In this document: one piece after another, positions 49,892 through 60,924 of the stretch
Numbering within the stretch: position 1 is the first letter of the stretch
Layout of the letters: every line of letters starts with the position of its first letter
From: Lasiodiplodia sp. COLG20
Lineage: Eukaryota; Ascomycota; Dothideomycetes; Botryosphaeriales; Botryosphaeriaceae
NCBI GenBank assembly: GCA_009801085.1
Contig: VNWV01000012.1
Location: forward strand, 248,001 to 312,000
Length of the DNA stretch: 64,000 nucleotides
Reading direction: 5' to 3'
Translations under genes and position numbers: made by a program
Notes under the pieces: model-generated
Database searches by the model: none
What the model saw: the letters and a program-made list of their open reading frames with translations, nothing else
Told to the model about the DNA's origin: nothing

Positions 49892-51673
49892 ATGCGCTTT
49901 GTTGACATCTCCACGGCACTCGGTGCCCTTTCCCTCTTCTCTCTCGGAGCCAATGCCTCTCCGGTTGACCATGAGCTCTTCGAGAGGCAGAATAGCTTCT
50001 TCGCTCTGACTGGAGCTTCCGGTGGCATAGCCCCCCGCCAGGAAGTTCGTGATCTGGCAACCAATCCGGACCAATGGAATCTTTTCGTCCTTGCTATGCA
50101 GCGCTTCCAGTCCAAGAACCAGAACGACAAGTTTTCATGGTACTCAATCGCTGGTGAGCTGCCTTTTTTCGTGGCACATGAGCCAGCCATGGCAACCTTC
50201 AAAGCTAAATGAGCACTCCTCCAGGCATTCACGGACGTCCCTATGCCAACTGGGATGGCGTTGGACCTTACGGATCTAGCCCGTGGTGGCCCGGCTACTG
50301 TCCCCACAGCTCCAACCTTTTCGGATCCTGGCACAGGCCATACCTTTCGCTCTATGAAGTGAGTTCCTGAAAGTAAATGAAACATGATTCGCATGCTTAG
50401 CCTTCATTAGCAACTCATCATTCAATATGCCAACGAGATCATCAACGAAACTCCACCCGGTAGCGCCAGGAACAGGCTACAGGCCGCGATCGGGGGCCTG
50501 CGGTTACCCTACTGGGATTGGGCCAGGAAATCATCGGATGGGTTAATAATTCCGGACCCTCTCACGCAGCCGAATATTCAAGTCACGTATCCTCAAAACG
50601 GAAGCTCGACCAGTATCCCGAACCCGCTTTACGCGTATAGGTTCCAAGTTGTCCCGGACAACAACTTCGAAAGCAACTACGCTAGAAACCGCCAGACTTT
50701 TCGTTCATCCAACGCCGAGGCCAACCTTCAGGCTTCATACACTAGTCGTCGAAACAATCTCATAACACTGTGGAGCAGAAACCAGGGTTACAATACCTTC
50801 TCCACCGATGCCAACAATAACCAAAATACCAATTTGGAGGGAATCCACAACAGCGTCCACTCTGCTGTTGGTGGATACATGCAGCAGATCGCTTACTCTG
50901 CTATGGATCCCATCTTTGCCATGCATCATGCAAACATCGACCGGGTTATTGCAATTTGGCAGGCGCTCTACCCCAATAATTGGGTGACCTATGCTACTCA
51001 AGGCTCAGGCACCAGAACAATGGCGCCTTCCAGTGGTCAGGACGGCAACTCTCCGCTCACACCTTTCCACAGAGACACCTCTGGCACCTTCTGGACCTCA
51101 AACGCCGTCCGCGACACGCGTGTTTTTAGCTACACCTACCCGGACCTCGTTGGAATCAGCAGCGGTTCGCAGCTCATCAGCAACCTCAATCAGATGTACG
51201 GCAGCAGCGCCACCAACTCTGCGCTGCGGGCTGGCGCCGACGCCGACGCCGACGCCCTGGCCGTCACCTACGACTACATGGCACAGGTCACGCTTGATAA
51301 GGGCGTGCTAGGCGGCCAGCCTTACGAGGTGCAATTCTCTCTGGACGGTCAGTACGTCGCCTCGTACGCGGCGCTGGCAATTCCACCGCCGCCAGGCGCC
51401 CAGCGAAAGATCGTGACCAGCTCTGGCAGTGTCATGCTCACGGACGTGCTGGCTCAGAAGAACATCAACACGGCGGACCGCGACTCCACTGAACAGTACC
51501 TCGCGGAAAAACTCAAGTGGCAGGTGGTGCAGAACGACCAGGTCGTCGCGAGCTGTCCCGGCCTCAACGTCACTGTCTCCAGCGCTGAAGTCAAGCCCGC
51601 CAAGACAACAAGCCAGTTCGCCATTCAGGTTGAGGCGCCGCAGCCCATTGATAACAGTACCTCGCCTGCGTAA
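49892..51673 (+). CDS. Secreted tyrosinase (type 3 copper polyphenol oxidase)
   Basis: Hydroxylates monophenols and oxidises diphenols to quinones, used in pigment formation and phenol detoxification. Three exons: 49892-50153, 50225-50358 and 50411-51673; introns 71 and 52 bp (GTGAGC, GTGAGT); 552 residues. A signal peptide is visible (MRFVDISTALGALSLFSLGA). Copper A ligands are likely His90, His115 and His124 (YCPHSSNLFGSWHRPYLSLY). Cys113 sits two residues before His115, as in enzymes with a Cys-His thioether bridge. Copper B ligands are His278, His282 (IHNSVHSAVGG) and one of His304/305 (DPIFAMHHANIDR). The tyrosine motif FSYTYPDL near 371-378 closes the core and about 175 residues remain as a lid domain. 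All ligands are intact. Secretion is inferred from the leader. Confidence 0.92.
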
Positions 51674-53881
51674 ATATGTGTCTCCCCGTGTGTTGTTGGG
51701 CCGTATTAATACCTTGGCATTGCGGAGGAGTTGATTGAATACTATTCATAAAAGTATCTTTGCACTGTTTTATTTGTATGTAAACATTTCTTTCCACACG
51801 AGAAATAATGTCTTTTTTCTATGACAACACTTGGATGCTAGATACTGCTGGTGACATAACTTGCGCTATGAATCAATGAGCGCTAATCGCAGGAATCATG
51901 TACAGTCATCTTGACATGAGGTAGAATGCTGCCGAGGGTCACCGACTGCTGGTATTATTTGAGCGGTACTGTAGGGGCCGTTGGAACAGTTGATACGAAC
52001 GCAGCTAAACTAAGTAAGACGCCGACCAACTCATACTAAACGAACGGATATAATCCCCGGACAACTACATGTTGGTTGAAGACCGAGCCGCAATTGGCAT
52101 GGGAGCATTCCTTGACTTCGAGATATACCTGGTACGTTGCTCCCAACGTGTGTCGAGACGCGTGTACTGCCGAAGGCGTAAGAAGCTCTATTACAGATGA
52201 CGTGGAATCACTTCTGGCATTCGTGGTTTCCAGGTTGACCTACAAACCAATTTATCTCTGGATCATCCATCCCAGAGTCATTCCACGATCGACTCACGCA
52301 TTCCGGCCCCCTTATTTCCGCGGAATGCCCCCGATTTCATGCTTCTGTTCACTCACAGATTCATACGACGGCTACTCTTAGTTCCGGCCGCAACAATAGT
52401 GGACGCAGTAGCCTTGTCCGCGAGCGTCGCCTTTCCTGCCCAACGAAGAGAGAGCATCAAACCAGTAGCACATGGCAGCGGCATTTTTCTCTCTCTCGGA
52501 CGTTACTTCGGCTGATCAGTTAGTTCTTCAACTGTCGCCTTCGAACGGGGCCCGCTCGAAACCCAACGCCGTGTTCGGCATCGCCCTATGAACGGTTCCC
52601 CCGTTGGCCGACCTTCTCTGCAGTTCGCCTTTCCTCCAGTCCCACTGGAGCGGTAGTTCCAGACCCGCGGATCTGCCAAGGCGGCTGGCCGCCGCTGTGC
52701 CCCGCGCCAACCCCCATCGACGGGACAGGGGCGGCATTTTGGAAAACTGGTAATCCATTACACGCGGGTCGCACTATGATAGCAGCAGCAGCCCCACTTG
52801 GGCGCAAAATGGTAATGAGGGGCGATGCGAACGGCGGAAAAACAAACAGGAAACAAACTCTCTCCAGCGGTAGATCGGGAAACACGGCAGCGAAGATATT
52901 GGTTATGAGAAGGGCGGAATGGATGCAGGGTTGTAGCAAACCCTTCTCTCAAGGCCGCCTTTGTCTTTCCGATAAATCCGAGACTTGAGCTTCAACTGGT
53001 CGTTGACTCTGAGCAGATGATGAGTGCGCAAAGAACCGGGCACCGCTGCCTTACATTCCAGAGATACGCCCATATGCAGGAGCTCACAGTTTCGACTCAA
53101 CTAGCAGAAGCCCACTCTGATCAGCACGAATCATGAAGGATCGGTGATGTGATTGGCCCAACAGGTATTGTCCATCAAATTGACTTCATGCCAACCACCC
53201 AATGTAGGGGGAAAGCTTATCAAGTTGGCTTACGAATCGCGGCGCAGTCCATCGAGCCAATCAAGATATAGGCTTAGCAATACGCATACATTCGCATGTG
53301 TTTTTCTCCATCGCATGAGGGGCAGCACTGTCCCATCCATTCCGCAAATTCCGACAACGCGAGCTTAGCATTGGACAGCCGTACGTTTATCATTCAACAT
53401 GACCAGTAGAGAAACACGTCTGTGGACACAATTGAGGCGTCCAAAGTTGTTTCGTGATATTTTCAAAGATGATGTGTGCGGGCGAGAGGTTTAAATAAGT
53501 TCGTCTCCAGAGCTGAGCTTGCACCCATGTGCAGCTCTCATGATGACGACATGGATGCTTGTGACCCCTGTCACCACTGCATGTTCAACCAACGAGTTGC
53601 CAGGGCGTGACAGGGTACGGGAATCTGGCCAGCACACAAAGTACCACACATGTCAAACAGTACTTTGGTAGGCCGACGATCCTGGCTTTACACCCTTGAC
53701 TGATCTGATGGCAGAAACTTAAGAAGCGGGCAGCCCCTGGTGCGATCATAAAGGCTATCATATAAAACAATTCTTTCTCACTCGCTAGTGGGAACGTTGA
53801 AGAGATTCTGGACCACGTTACTGTGAAACCTCTCTTTAGCGGACGCTTTGAGATCGGCGCAAGACCTCGACAAGCACCACA
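51674..53881. other. Intergenic region
   Basis: 2.2 kb between tyrosinase and sulfite oxidase, same strand. It carries the tyrosinase 3' UTR and the sulfite oxidase promoter (TATA at 53761). No gene is recognised. Confidence 0.5.
53761..53767 (+). promoter_or_regulatory. TATA box of the sulfite oxidase gene
   Basis: TATAAAA in the context CATATAAAACAA, 115 bp upstream of the sulfite oxidase ATG, a normal fungal distance when a short 5' UTR is present. Confidence 0.55.
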
Positions 53882-55580
53882 ATGGCTGCTGTTGTAGCTC
53901 GTCCCCTCAAGCAAGATGGGCATGCCGTCGAGCCTTTCTTTGCTGAAGAACGGGAGGGATGGAAAGGTTATATCGAATGGGAAAACTACCCCGAGAAAAA
54001 GAAGCAAGCCGCCGAGGTTTTGGCCAGGAACAAGTTCCCTGAAGTACGCTAATTAAAGCCTCCATTTGGCTATACGAAGTGGCCCCTCCTCAGCCAATAT
54101 GCTGATTGAGAATGTGTGCAGCCACCCGAGTTCCAGATGGGCCCGCTCCCCAAGACCAACCCGGTCCTCAAGGGCGAGCGCTTCAAAGCGTACCACGCCG
54201 CCATGGGGTCGACGCTGAAGGACGTGCCGGACATCAGCTGGAAATACGTGCTGCAAGAGAAATCGCCCGACATGATCCACCTGCTGCAATTCCCCTACAA
54301 CGGCGAGCCGCCGCGGGACCGGCTCGTCGCTTCCGCCCTAACCACCAACGCCGACTTCTTCGTGCGCAACCACGGCGGCGTGCCCGAGATCGACGCGTCC
54401 GCGCACACTCTCGACATCGACGGGCTCGTCAACAAGCCGCAGCGCCTGACGCTCGCGGACCTGCAGAACGAAGCGCTGTTCCCGCGCGCGTCGATGACGG
54501 TGACGCTGCAGTGCTCGGGCACGCGGCGCATCGAGCAGATCGCAGAGTACCCGGGCGACGGCGACGAGCTGATCAACGCGCCGTGGGGCGAGGGCGCCAT
54601 CGGCACCGCGCGCTGGACCGGCGTCTCGCTCAAGAAGGTCATCAAGCACTGCGGCGGCCTGAAGGACAAGGCGCTCGACAACCACCTCGAGTTCTTCGGC
54701 GCCGACACCTACTTCAAGAAGGGCGAGGTGTATAATTACGGCGTCAGCGTCCCCTGGCGCAAGGTCAAGGCCGACGAGGTGCTGCTGGCTTGGGAGATGA
54801 ACGGCAAGCCGCTGCCGCGCATGCATGGCTTCCCGCTGCGCGTGGTTGTGGCGGGGTATATCGGCGCGCGGAGTTGCAAGTGGCTGTACCGGATTCGTGC
54901 GATTGAGGGACCGAGTGAGGCGCCTGTGCAGAAGAAAGAGTATTTGTATTATGGCGCGCAGACGGGCAAGCAGAATGCCGTTTACAGCAATGGCTTCAGC
55001 ATCCAGGACATGCCCGTCAGCTCCGCCATCATGGTGCCGCGCGATAAGGACGTCATCGTTCATGACGGCCGCGTTGGGCTCAGGGGCTGGGCGTACTCTG
55101 GCGGCGGCCACTGGCCCATCAGGGTCGAGGTTAGCTTGGATGGCGGCAGCGTGTGGTGGCAGGTGCCTTGGGAGGGGTTGAGCGAGAAGTACTTCCATGC
55201 CTGGAGGGTTTGGAGCGTTGAGCTGCCGCTCGAGGCTGAGGGCTGGCTGGAGCTGTGTGTCAGGTGCTGGGATAACGCGTTGAATACCCAGCCGACCTTT
55301 GTGAGGAGTGCATGGTAGGTTTCTTCCCGTCCCCTGTTATCCGTGGCTGATCTGAAACGCGAACAGGAACTGGGATCTCCATGTGACATCGTCTTGCCAC
55401 CGAATCAAGATTTACAGTATCAACAAGTCCAGGCCGGATACTGCCAAGCGGCTGAAACTTCTTGAGAAGAGGGGCATTCCCGTTACTCCCATCACACGGC
55501 CGCTGGAGTTTGATTTGGAGAGTGAGGAAGAGTACCGCGCGAACATGAAGGCTCAGGGTGGCAGAGATCCCAAGGAGTGA
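53882..55580 (+). CDS. Sulfite oxidase (molybdenum cofactor enzyme)
   Basis: Oxidises sulfite to sulfate using a Mo-molybdopterin centre. Three exons: 53882-54043, 54122-55314 and 55367-55580; introns 78 bp (GTACGC...GCAG) and 52 bp (GTAGGT...ACAG); 522 residues. The Moco domain has FVRNHGGVPEID, and the molybdenum ligand is probably Cys185 in MTVTLQCSGTRR. Further family blocks are NAPWGEGAIGTARWTGVSLK, YNYGVSVPWRKV, RMHGFPLRVVVAGYIGARSC and KWLYRI. The dimerisation domain follows (GLRGWAYSGGGHWPIRVEVS, ending WNWDLHVTS). No N-terminal cytochrome b5 or C-terminal reductase domain is present, so it resembles plant or fungal stand-alone enzymes rather than nitrate reductase. No peroxisomal SKL-type end is seen (C-terminus GGRDPKE). 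Exon 1 supplies the ATG; the exon 2 frame alone lacks one. Confidence 0.92.
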
Positions 55581-56443
55581 GAGATATGTCGTTGAGCGAC
55601 TGTCTTACTGCTTGCTGGTTGATTCGATATTAATCTTCCTTCTTTTGAGCTCAGGTTGGATCCTTTGCGGTTTCCTTTCATTTTTAATGAGATAACGAAA
55701 CACATACAAATGAAAAGGCACTCCATCTCTTGAGCGTCTGGTGCTCGTTTGATACACATCTTTAGCTTTCTTCAGGGATGGGCATGAAAGCTCTCAATCA
55801 TAAGACAATATTCATCCTGCCGCTGCGTGCTATACATAGCTTGACAGCCATGAGGTAGATCAATTGGACCAGCAAAGTGAAGAACGGCTTGATACATTGT
55901 TGAAAATATAAGACGCCAAAGGGAAGATTTGGTATCCTCTTCCGTTTCAACAGGTTGTGAGCCCGGCGTAAGATGCTGCGCTGGTGTAGTTGCTGCGATG
56001 AAGATTCTGATCGAGCGGATCTTTCCTCACAAAGCACTAAATCAATCCGAGATGGTCAATCCTCGGGGAAGTGCTGAGGGCTAATCACTGCGTAACACCC
56101 GGTGATTGCGTGTCAAACAAGGTTCAAAGCCAACAGAATCTCACGAGTTCGAACTGCACAGTTGTCACGAAAGTGAGAAGATCCCTAACTCATACCATGA
56201 AGGTGCGTTGAATCAAAATACGCCGTAGGGATATTCTTGCATCCGCTTTTGCTTCCGCCCGATTTTTGCATTTTCGTATTACACAAGGTCGCCCTGCCTT
56301 CGACCCCGTGTCGACCATAACACTTCACTCCTGTTATTCCGCACGAGAACCCATGAACACCACAACGCATAGTAACGCCATAAATTCAAATTGCGAATAG
56401 TCTATGTAAGTCCTGGATGATATTTTGTAGCCGCGTACTCCGT
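55581..56443. other. Convergent intergenic region
   Basis: 863 bp between the sulfite oxidase stop (+) and the stop of the small Cys-rich gene (-). Only 3' UTRs are expected; nothing else is recognised. Confidence 0.5.
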
Positions 56444-57013
56444 TTACTGCATGTTATAGCCGAAGCTCTGTAGCACCTGGTTGATCTCTACTTCACGCTC
56501 CGCCACTCCGCTCCGCCCAATTCCGCCCCAGATTCGCTCGGGCACACTTGGCTCGCCGTCAAGGAAGCGTGCCATTACTATCGAGTCAGGACAACTGAAT
56601 CAAGCTTGGTGAGCAATCTGGAATTTTGGGCTGAAGAATAGGAGGCATACCTGGCCGTATCTGCATAGGGAGGCGAATCTTTGCTGGCATGACACGTACC
56701 CTCGGACACAGCGTGAAGTGACTCTTTTAGAAATCTGGATTCTAGTCAGACCTGGGTGCAAAAGGGATACAAGCAGTGATACATACCTTTCGTTTGATCG
56801 TTCGGCGTGAAGCTGGGTATCGGGCGAGGGTCGCTTCTCCGATATCACGCAGCCTGTACAGCTTGAACAGGCGGGCTTTTGGCACATGCTGCACGCTCGG
56901 TGCAATGCCCACATTTGCGGTCCATATCCACAACCACAGCAGTAGTACGCAGGTTCTCCTCGACTCTTGATATTGCCATCCTGGCGGCATGGAATGCTGT
57001 ACACGTGAACCAT
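56444..57013 (-). CDS. Small Cys-rich hypothetical protein
   Basis: Family not recognised. Reconstructed from three exons, 56787-57013, 56700-56734 (only 35 bp) and 56444-56577, giving 131 residues. Introns are 52 bp (GTATGT...CCAG) and 122 bp (GTACGT...ATAG). Phases agree across both junctions and the final exon reads as ordinary protein (GEPSVPERIWGGIG, EVEINQVLQSFGYNMQ). The N-terminal half carries nine cysteines: PCRQDG, then YYCCGCGYGP, then ACSMCQKPACSSCTGC with a His between, a pattern expected for one or two zinc sites. The C-terminal half is predicted helical and lacks Cys. It has a good ATG context and lies tail-to-tail with sulfite oxidase. A small zinc-ribbon-like binding protein is the best guess. 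Confidence 0.55.
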
Positions 57014-58779
57014 AATGTCGAGCTTGAAGCAAAAGTATGAATAATCGCCGATTTATCAATGAAAGACTGGTAGGATGAAGTTGTATCGTGAAAGAACAGT
57101 GGCATTTCTTGCAGTGAGTTTATCCACACTTAAGTACCTATCTCGTTTGCCAGTCTGCTGTACGTTCTATCTCGCGCACTCTCGAAAGCCTCAACACCTT
57201 TGCGAGCAATCTTGCGAGCACGTACGAGTTTGCCTGCTGCGCAATTTGCCCCCCCTAAGTTGAGACCTATTGCGCTTCGTTGCTGCATTACACAGGGCTT
57301 CGGATGGAACCGAATCGTGCGGAAAAAGATACGCATTTTACGGGCTGACGCGCAGTACTAACCACGCGCGCATGCGCGTAGAGCCGCAGGGCTGAGAAAA
57401 CACGGATACGAAAGGTACAATAGTTGACCGGTATACCATCCACTGGCCGTGCGCGGTTGGTTAAATCTGGCTTATTTTTCACTATTCCCAGCGCCGATTG
57501 GACCATCATATGGATGCCTACTTCGCACCGGCGAACTATCTATGATTCATTTTAGACGCTTTGTGTAACACAGATTTTCTTTTTCAACGCACGACCGCCT
57601 GTAGGCTGTGCGCAGATGCGTCGTTACAGCTTGGCAGACGTGCGCAACCACCTTTTTACTTCGTCCAGCTCGCGCATTGTCGCCGTCTTCGTCACGATTA
57701 GACTTGTTCTACCTCCGTCGAAGCCCATTTTCCGCACACCTTTCTCGCATGATGAACGGGCCATCTGGTGTGGCAAGGCTGAGCCAAGGCCTTTAGTCCC
57801 GCTTACTCAGGGTTCTAGCCATCGCAAATTCTAGAATTGTTTCAGCCTTGTGGAAGCTGGGGAGGAGTAAACTGAGGCTCAGCCAGATGAGGCTGTGACA
57901 GGATGACGGGTCGCATGTTTTTTAAAAGCCAGCGAAAGCCCGAGAGTGTACTGGTGATGAAGTCGATGAAGCCTGTCAAGGCGAAGCCAATTGGGGGCAC
58001 CGTTGCGTTGATGGCGTCTTCTTCCACGCTTTATGGCATAATTGCATTGTCACTGCTGGGAAGAGACTGTGTCGGATTGAAAGAAAAAAGAACCTCCCTC
58101 ATCAAAGGAGTCGACTCTCCCGACGGAGTAGAAATGACTGCTTTCTGCAAGTCAGAGCCATTGGAAGCAGATGGAGTTGGGTATTTAAGGATTGTAATGG
58201 AAAGTAATTTGAGTCAATATTGAACATGGGCGTCAAAAGATGACTGAGGGCTGGGACTCGAATTCGTCGTTTCGAGGTTTGACACTGAGGTTTGGCAGTT
58301 CAGGCTGCATCACCAAATAGACGTTGACATAGAACTCATCAAAACGCAACCAACGGTGTTATTAAACAAAAGTGAAGGCTGTTGTCTGAATGCATTTGTG
58401 GAAAATTTGGCCCAAACTTTGCGTTCTGACCATTATGACAACTCCTCATGTACAATATTTCAGCCAAAGTGGCAGCAAAACAAAGGATTTGTCCGTTAAT
58501 GACCTCCAAACTTGCCATGGAGAAGGTAGCTGAATCTGAAAGGCGAGCAAAATAAGGAGAGCACCAGGTGGACTTGAAGCTGTTGTCCGAAAATATTCGT
58601 CGAGACCAATGCAACAATTCATGTTCGGAATATTGTTTTCACTGCCTTCAGATGGTCCCAGAGTCAGTCAGCGTTAAGAATTCATCATAGATCAAAAAGG
58701 ATAGCTCGGCATCTCGACAATTGGCACCAATATATATACCCCATCCACCCGCGCAACATATTCAAGGAGGCATCAGTCA
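57014..58779. other. Intergenic with one possible orphan exon
   Basis: 1.8 kb without a complete gene. On the minus strand, 57842-58027 has coding-like codon use and reads PPIGFALTGFIDFITSTLSG then FRWLLKNMRP before a TGA, but there is no ATG and a stop lies just upstream, so it would need an unidentified upstream exon. A 72-codon ATG frame at 57616-57834 (+) has no features. The rest appears non-coding. Confidence 0.35.
58731..58738 (+). promoter_or_regulatory. TATA box-like element
   Basis: TATATATA preceded by CCAA, 49 bp upstream of the ATG at 58780. It is the clearest TATA element in the window and supports a transcription unit to its right. Confidence 0.4.
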
Positions 58780-59138
58780 ATGAAAATCGAAGAAAGTGTG
58801 TCTATTGGCGGTCATTAAATGTTAATTCTACAATCCTACTCTCTGGTACGTGCAATGGCTGAGGGTTCTCAGCATCGAATCCTCCCAAGCACCGTTATAT
58901 GCCACTCCATCCTCGCTCAAAACAAAATATGCCTCTGTTGACAGGCATAAAGGCCTTCCAGGCGTCATTGCGACCTGCAAACCCACTTCAGAAGTCGGAA
59001 CAAACGCAATTCCGTGTTGGTCTTAATCTCCAGAAATCGTCCCGCTCAAAGTCGGCAAATGGAAAGGTCCCACAGAACGTGGGTGTCGACTCCATGCAGC
59101 TTGGCTTCGTCCGCAGGCTCGTTCGTACAGTATCGTGA
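58780..59138 (+). CDS. Possible small two-exon hypothetical gene
   Basis: Tentative model: exons 58780-58795 and 58873-59138, intron 77 bp (weak GTGTGT donor, TCTCAG acceptor), 93 residues. It begins MKIEE and continues SNPPKHRYMPLHPRSKQN, with a basic Ser/Lys/Gln-rich remainder ending GFVRRLVRTVS. No Cys, no membrane segment and no family recognised. Support comes from the TATA element just upstream, the phase match and the open second exon. Against it are the short first exon and the poor donor. It may be non-coding RNA instead. Confidence 0.25.
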
Positions 59139-59353
59139 TATGTTCGTAGCATGGTTGCTTTCATCGTCTCCCTCTTTTGTGCGCTGGGGATCGGAACCTT
59201 TGCAACCATTCCAAAAAAACGAACGTGTGGTGAATTTCCGTGGGCATCCATGATGGGATGGTCTTTCCATTCCCGAACACCGCAACCCCCTCTCTGATTT
59301 GCATCGAATTCGCTCCAATCGCTCGTGAATCGTAAGAAAAGGCACAGCCGAGA

Positions 59354-59620
59354 TCAAGCCATCAGGCTATCTTTCCTCTCATGCTTGCCAGCAGCAGCAG
59401 GCAAGCCAGCGGGCAGGGAGGAAGTCTGTTCCTTCTTCTCGAGCCAATGCGACCTTCGGCTCTTCTTCTTCTCTTGCTGCGGCACGAGCATGATGAACAG
59501 AAGGATGTGGAGAGAAAGCACGACAGCGGATTTCACCACCAACGACTGGACCGAAGACAAGGGGCTGACAATGTCGATGTCGCCGGCGAGAGAGAAGGCA
59601 GGGAGGTTGAGGGTGGCCAT
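59354..59620 (-). CDS. Small single-pass membrane protein, hypothetical
   Basis: Intronless 88-residue frame with a true ATG and C-rich third codon positions like the neighbouring real genes. The N-terminus MATLNLPAFSLAGDIDIVS leads into one hydrophobic segment at about residues 31-47 (VVLSLHILLFIMLVPQQ). It is followed directly by a basic stretch (EKKKSRRSHWLEKKEQ) and a Pro/Ala-rich tail. The hydrophobic segment with positive charges after it suggests a membrane anchor with a cytosolic C-terminus. No family is recognised. The opposite strand is also partly open, so transcription evidence is needed. Confidence 0.4.
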   Translation of the reverse strand: MATLNLPAFSLAGDIDIVSPLSSVQSLVVKSAVVLSLHILLFIMLVPQQEKKKSRRSHWLEKKEQTSSLPAGLPAAAGKHERKDSLMA

Positions 59621-60924
59621 TGTTCAGGCTAGTACACAAGAAGGCGCGTACACCGTATAGTGAGATCGGCTGCAGCTACAAGAGAGTACGAGGGAAGTGG
59701 GCCGTGACGAACGCGACTAATGCGAGGCGATGAACGACAAAAAGTTGAGGATGATGAAGCTTTTCAATCCTTCCGCTTAAGAGATATGCGGTGAGACGGG
59801 GACCTTATACGTAAAAAGATCCATGGTTCGACTTTCCTTGATTTCCCGCGCAATCCAAGACAATCAGCGGTCGAGAGCCAGGACCGTTGGCGAATAAGAG
59901 GCGTGACTAACGGCACGCTCATCTCACAAAAATGCCCGCAAACAGCAGCTCCCTTCCTTTAGCGCGTGAACCCAAGGAAAAAAAAAAATCAGAGCACAAG
60001 AAAATAATCTCCGACCCATCAGAAAGTGAGACAGACAAGACACATGGACCTTACGTCAAAAATGCGCGCTCGCGATAAGTTTCCCCAAAATGCAGCAGCC
60101 AGCTTATCACCGCTAAACCATCACCCATCAACCATCGTCATCGTCAATCAAAGGCGGGGTCAGACGAACGGAAAGGTGCAGCAACCCCGTGATTTTTACG
60201 TGAGTGATAAGAAGAACGTGGATAAGGCCCAGCCCGCCATTGCCAATCTTTATCAAGCGAAGCGGACAGGGACCACCCCTTGGCTGCATTGCATTGCATG
60301 ATGCGCGCGGTGGAGCTCCCAACCCGCCGACATCGGCGAGCTTTTTCCCTCGCGTGCGGGGGATCAATGCCCCGTTATGTCTCAAACGCACACGCTCGTC
60401 GGCTACCAGTAGTAGCCGCCGGGCGGGTGGATTTAAGCGGGCGGCAAAGTCCGAATTAGACGACGCGGTAGGGCAGGCGTGCGCGTGGGCAAACACCATG
60501 TGGAGAGGCAGATCTGGGGTTTGTATAGACGTCTTGCAGTTCTGAAGGGGATCAGATATACCCGGAGCCGAGTCGCTCGATTAGATAATGCTTCTTACTC
60601 GGCTTGAGAGCCCGCTCGCTTCTGATCTTATCCAACCGATCATGCAGACACCGGGAGGAGCGTACTCTTTCCGAATGATGGAACAGACAAAACCCCTCCA
60701 GCAACCACCGGCTCAGCCGACCTTTTGAAAGGTCCTTTTGTTTTCCTGACTCCTTCTCGGTGATACCCAAAGCCTATCGGAGATAATGGCACTTCCGGAG
60801 TTTTGATTTTGTGCATGCGGAACCAGCATTTTCCTGTCATCCAGTAAGCTCAACACCATCTCGGGTCCCCCCCTTGTCGTCCATAAGGAAAAACCCCTCG
60901 ACGCAACCCCTCTCTCCACACACC
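59621..60924. promoter_or_regulatory. Divergent upstream region of the dehydrogenase gene
   Basis: 1.3 kb before the dehydrogenase ATG. It holds that gene's promoter and, if the 88-residue gene is real, its promoter too. An A-rich tract lies near 59979-59989. The dehydrogenase frame is open upstream to 60811 but has no ATG before 60925. Confidence 0.45.

Noticed and set aside
49892..55580. Tyrosinase and sulfite oxidase as part of a biosynthetic cluster
   Set aside because: No synthase, cyclase, cluster-specific regulator or dedicated transporter is adjacent. Neighbours are housekeeping or hypothetical genes, so a cluster claim is unsupported.
58251..58275. GGGACTCGAATTC resembling a reversed T-arm
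   Set aside because: The flanking bases do not form the five-pair T stem and no cloverleaf can be drawn.
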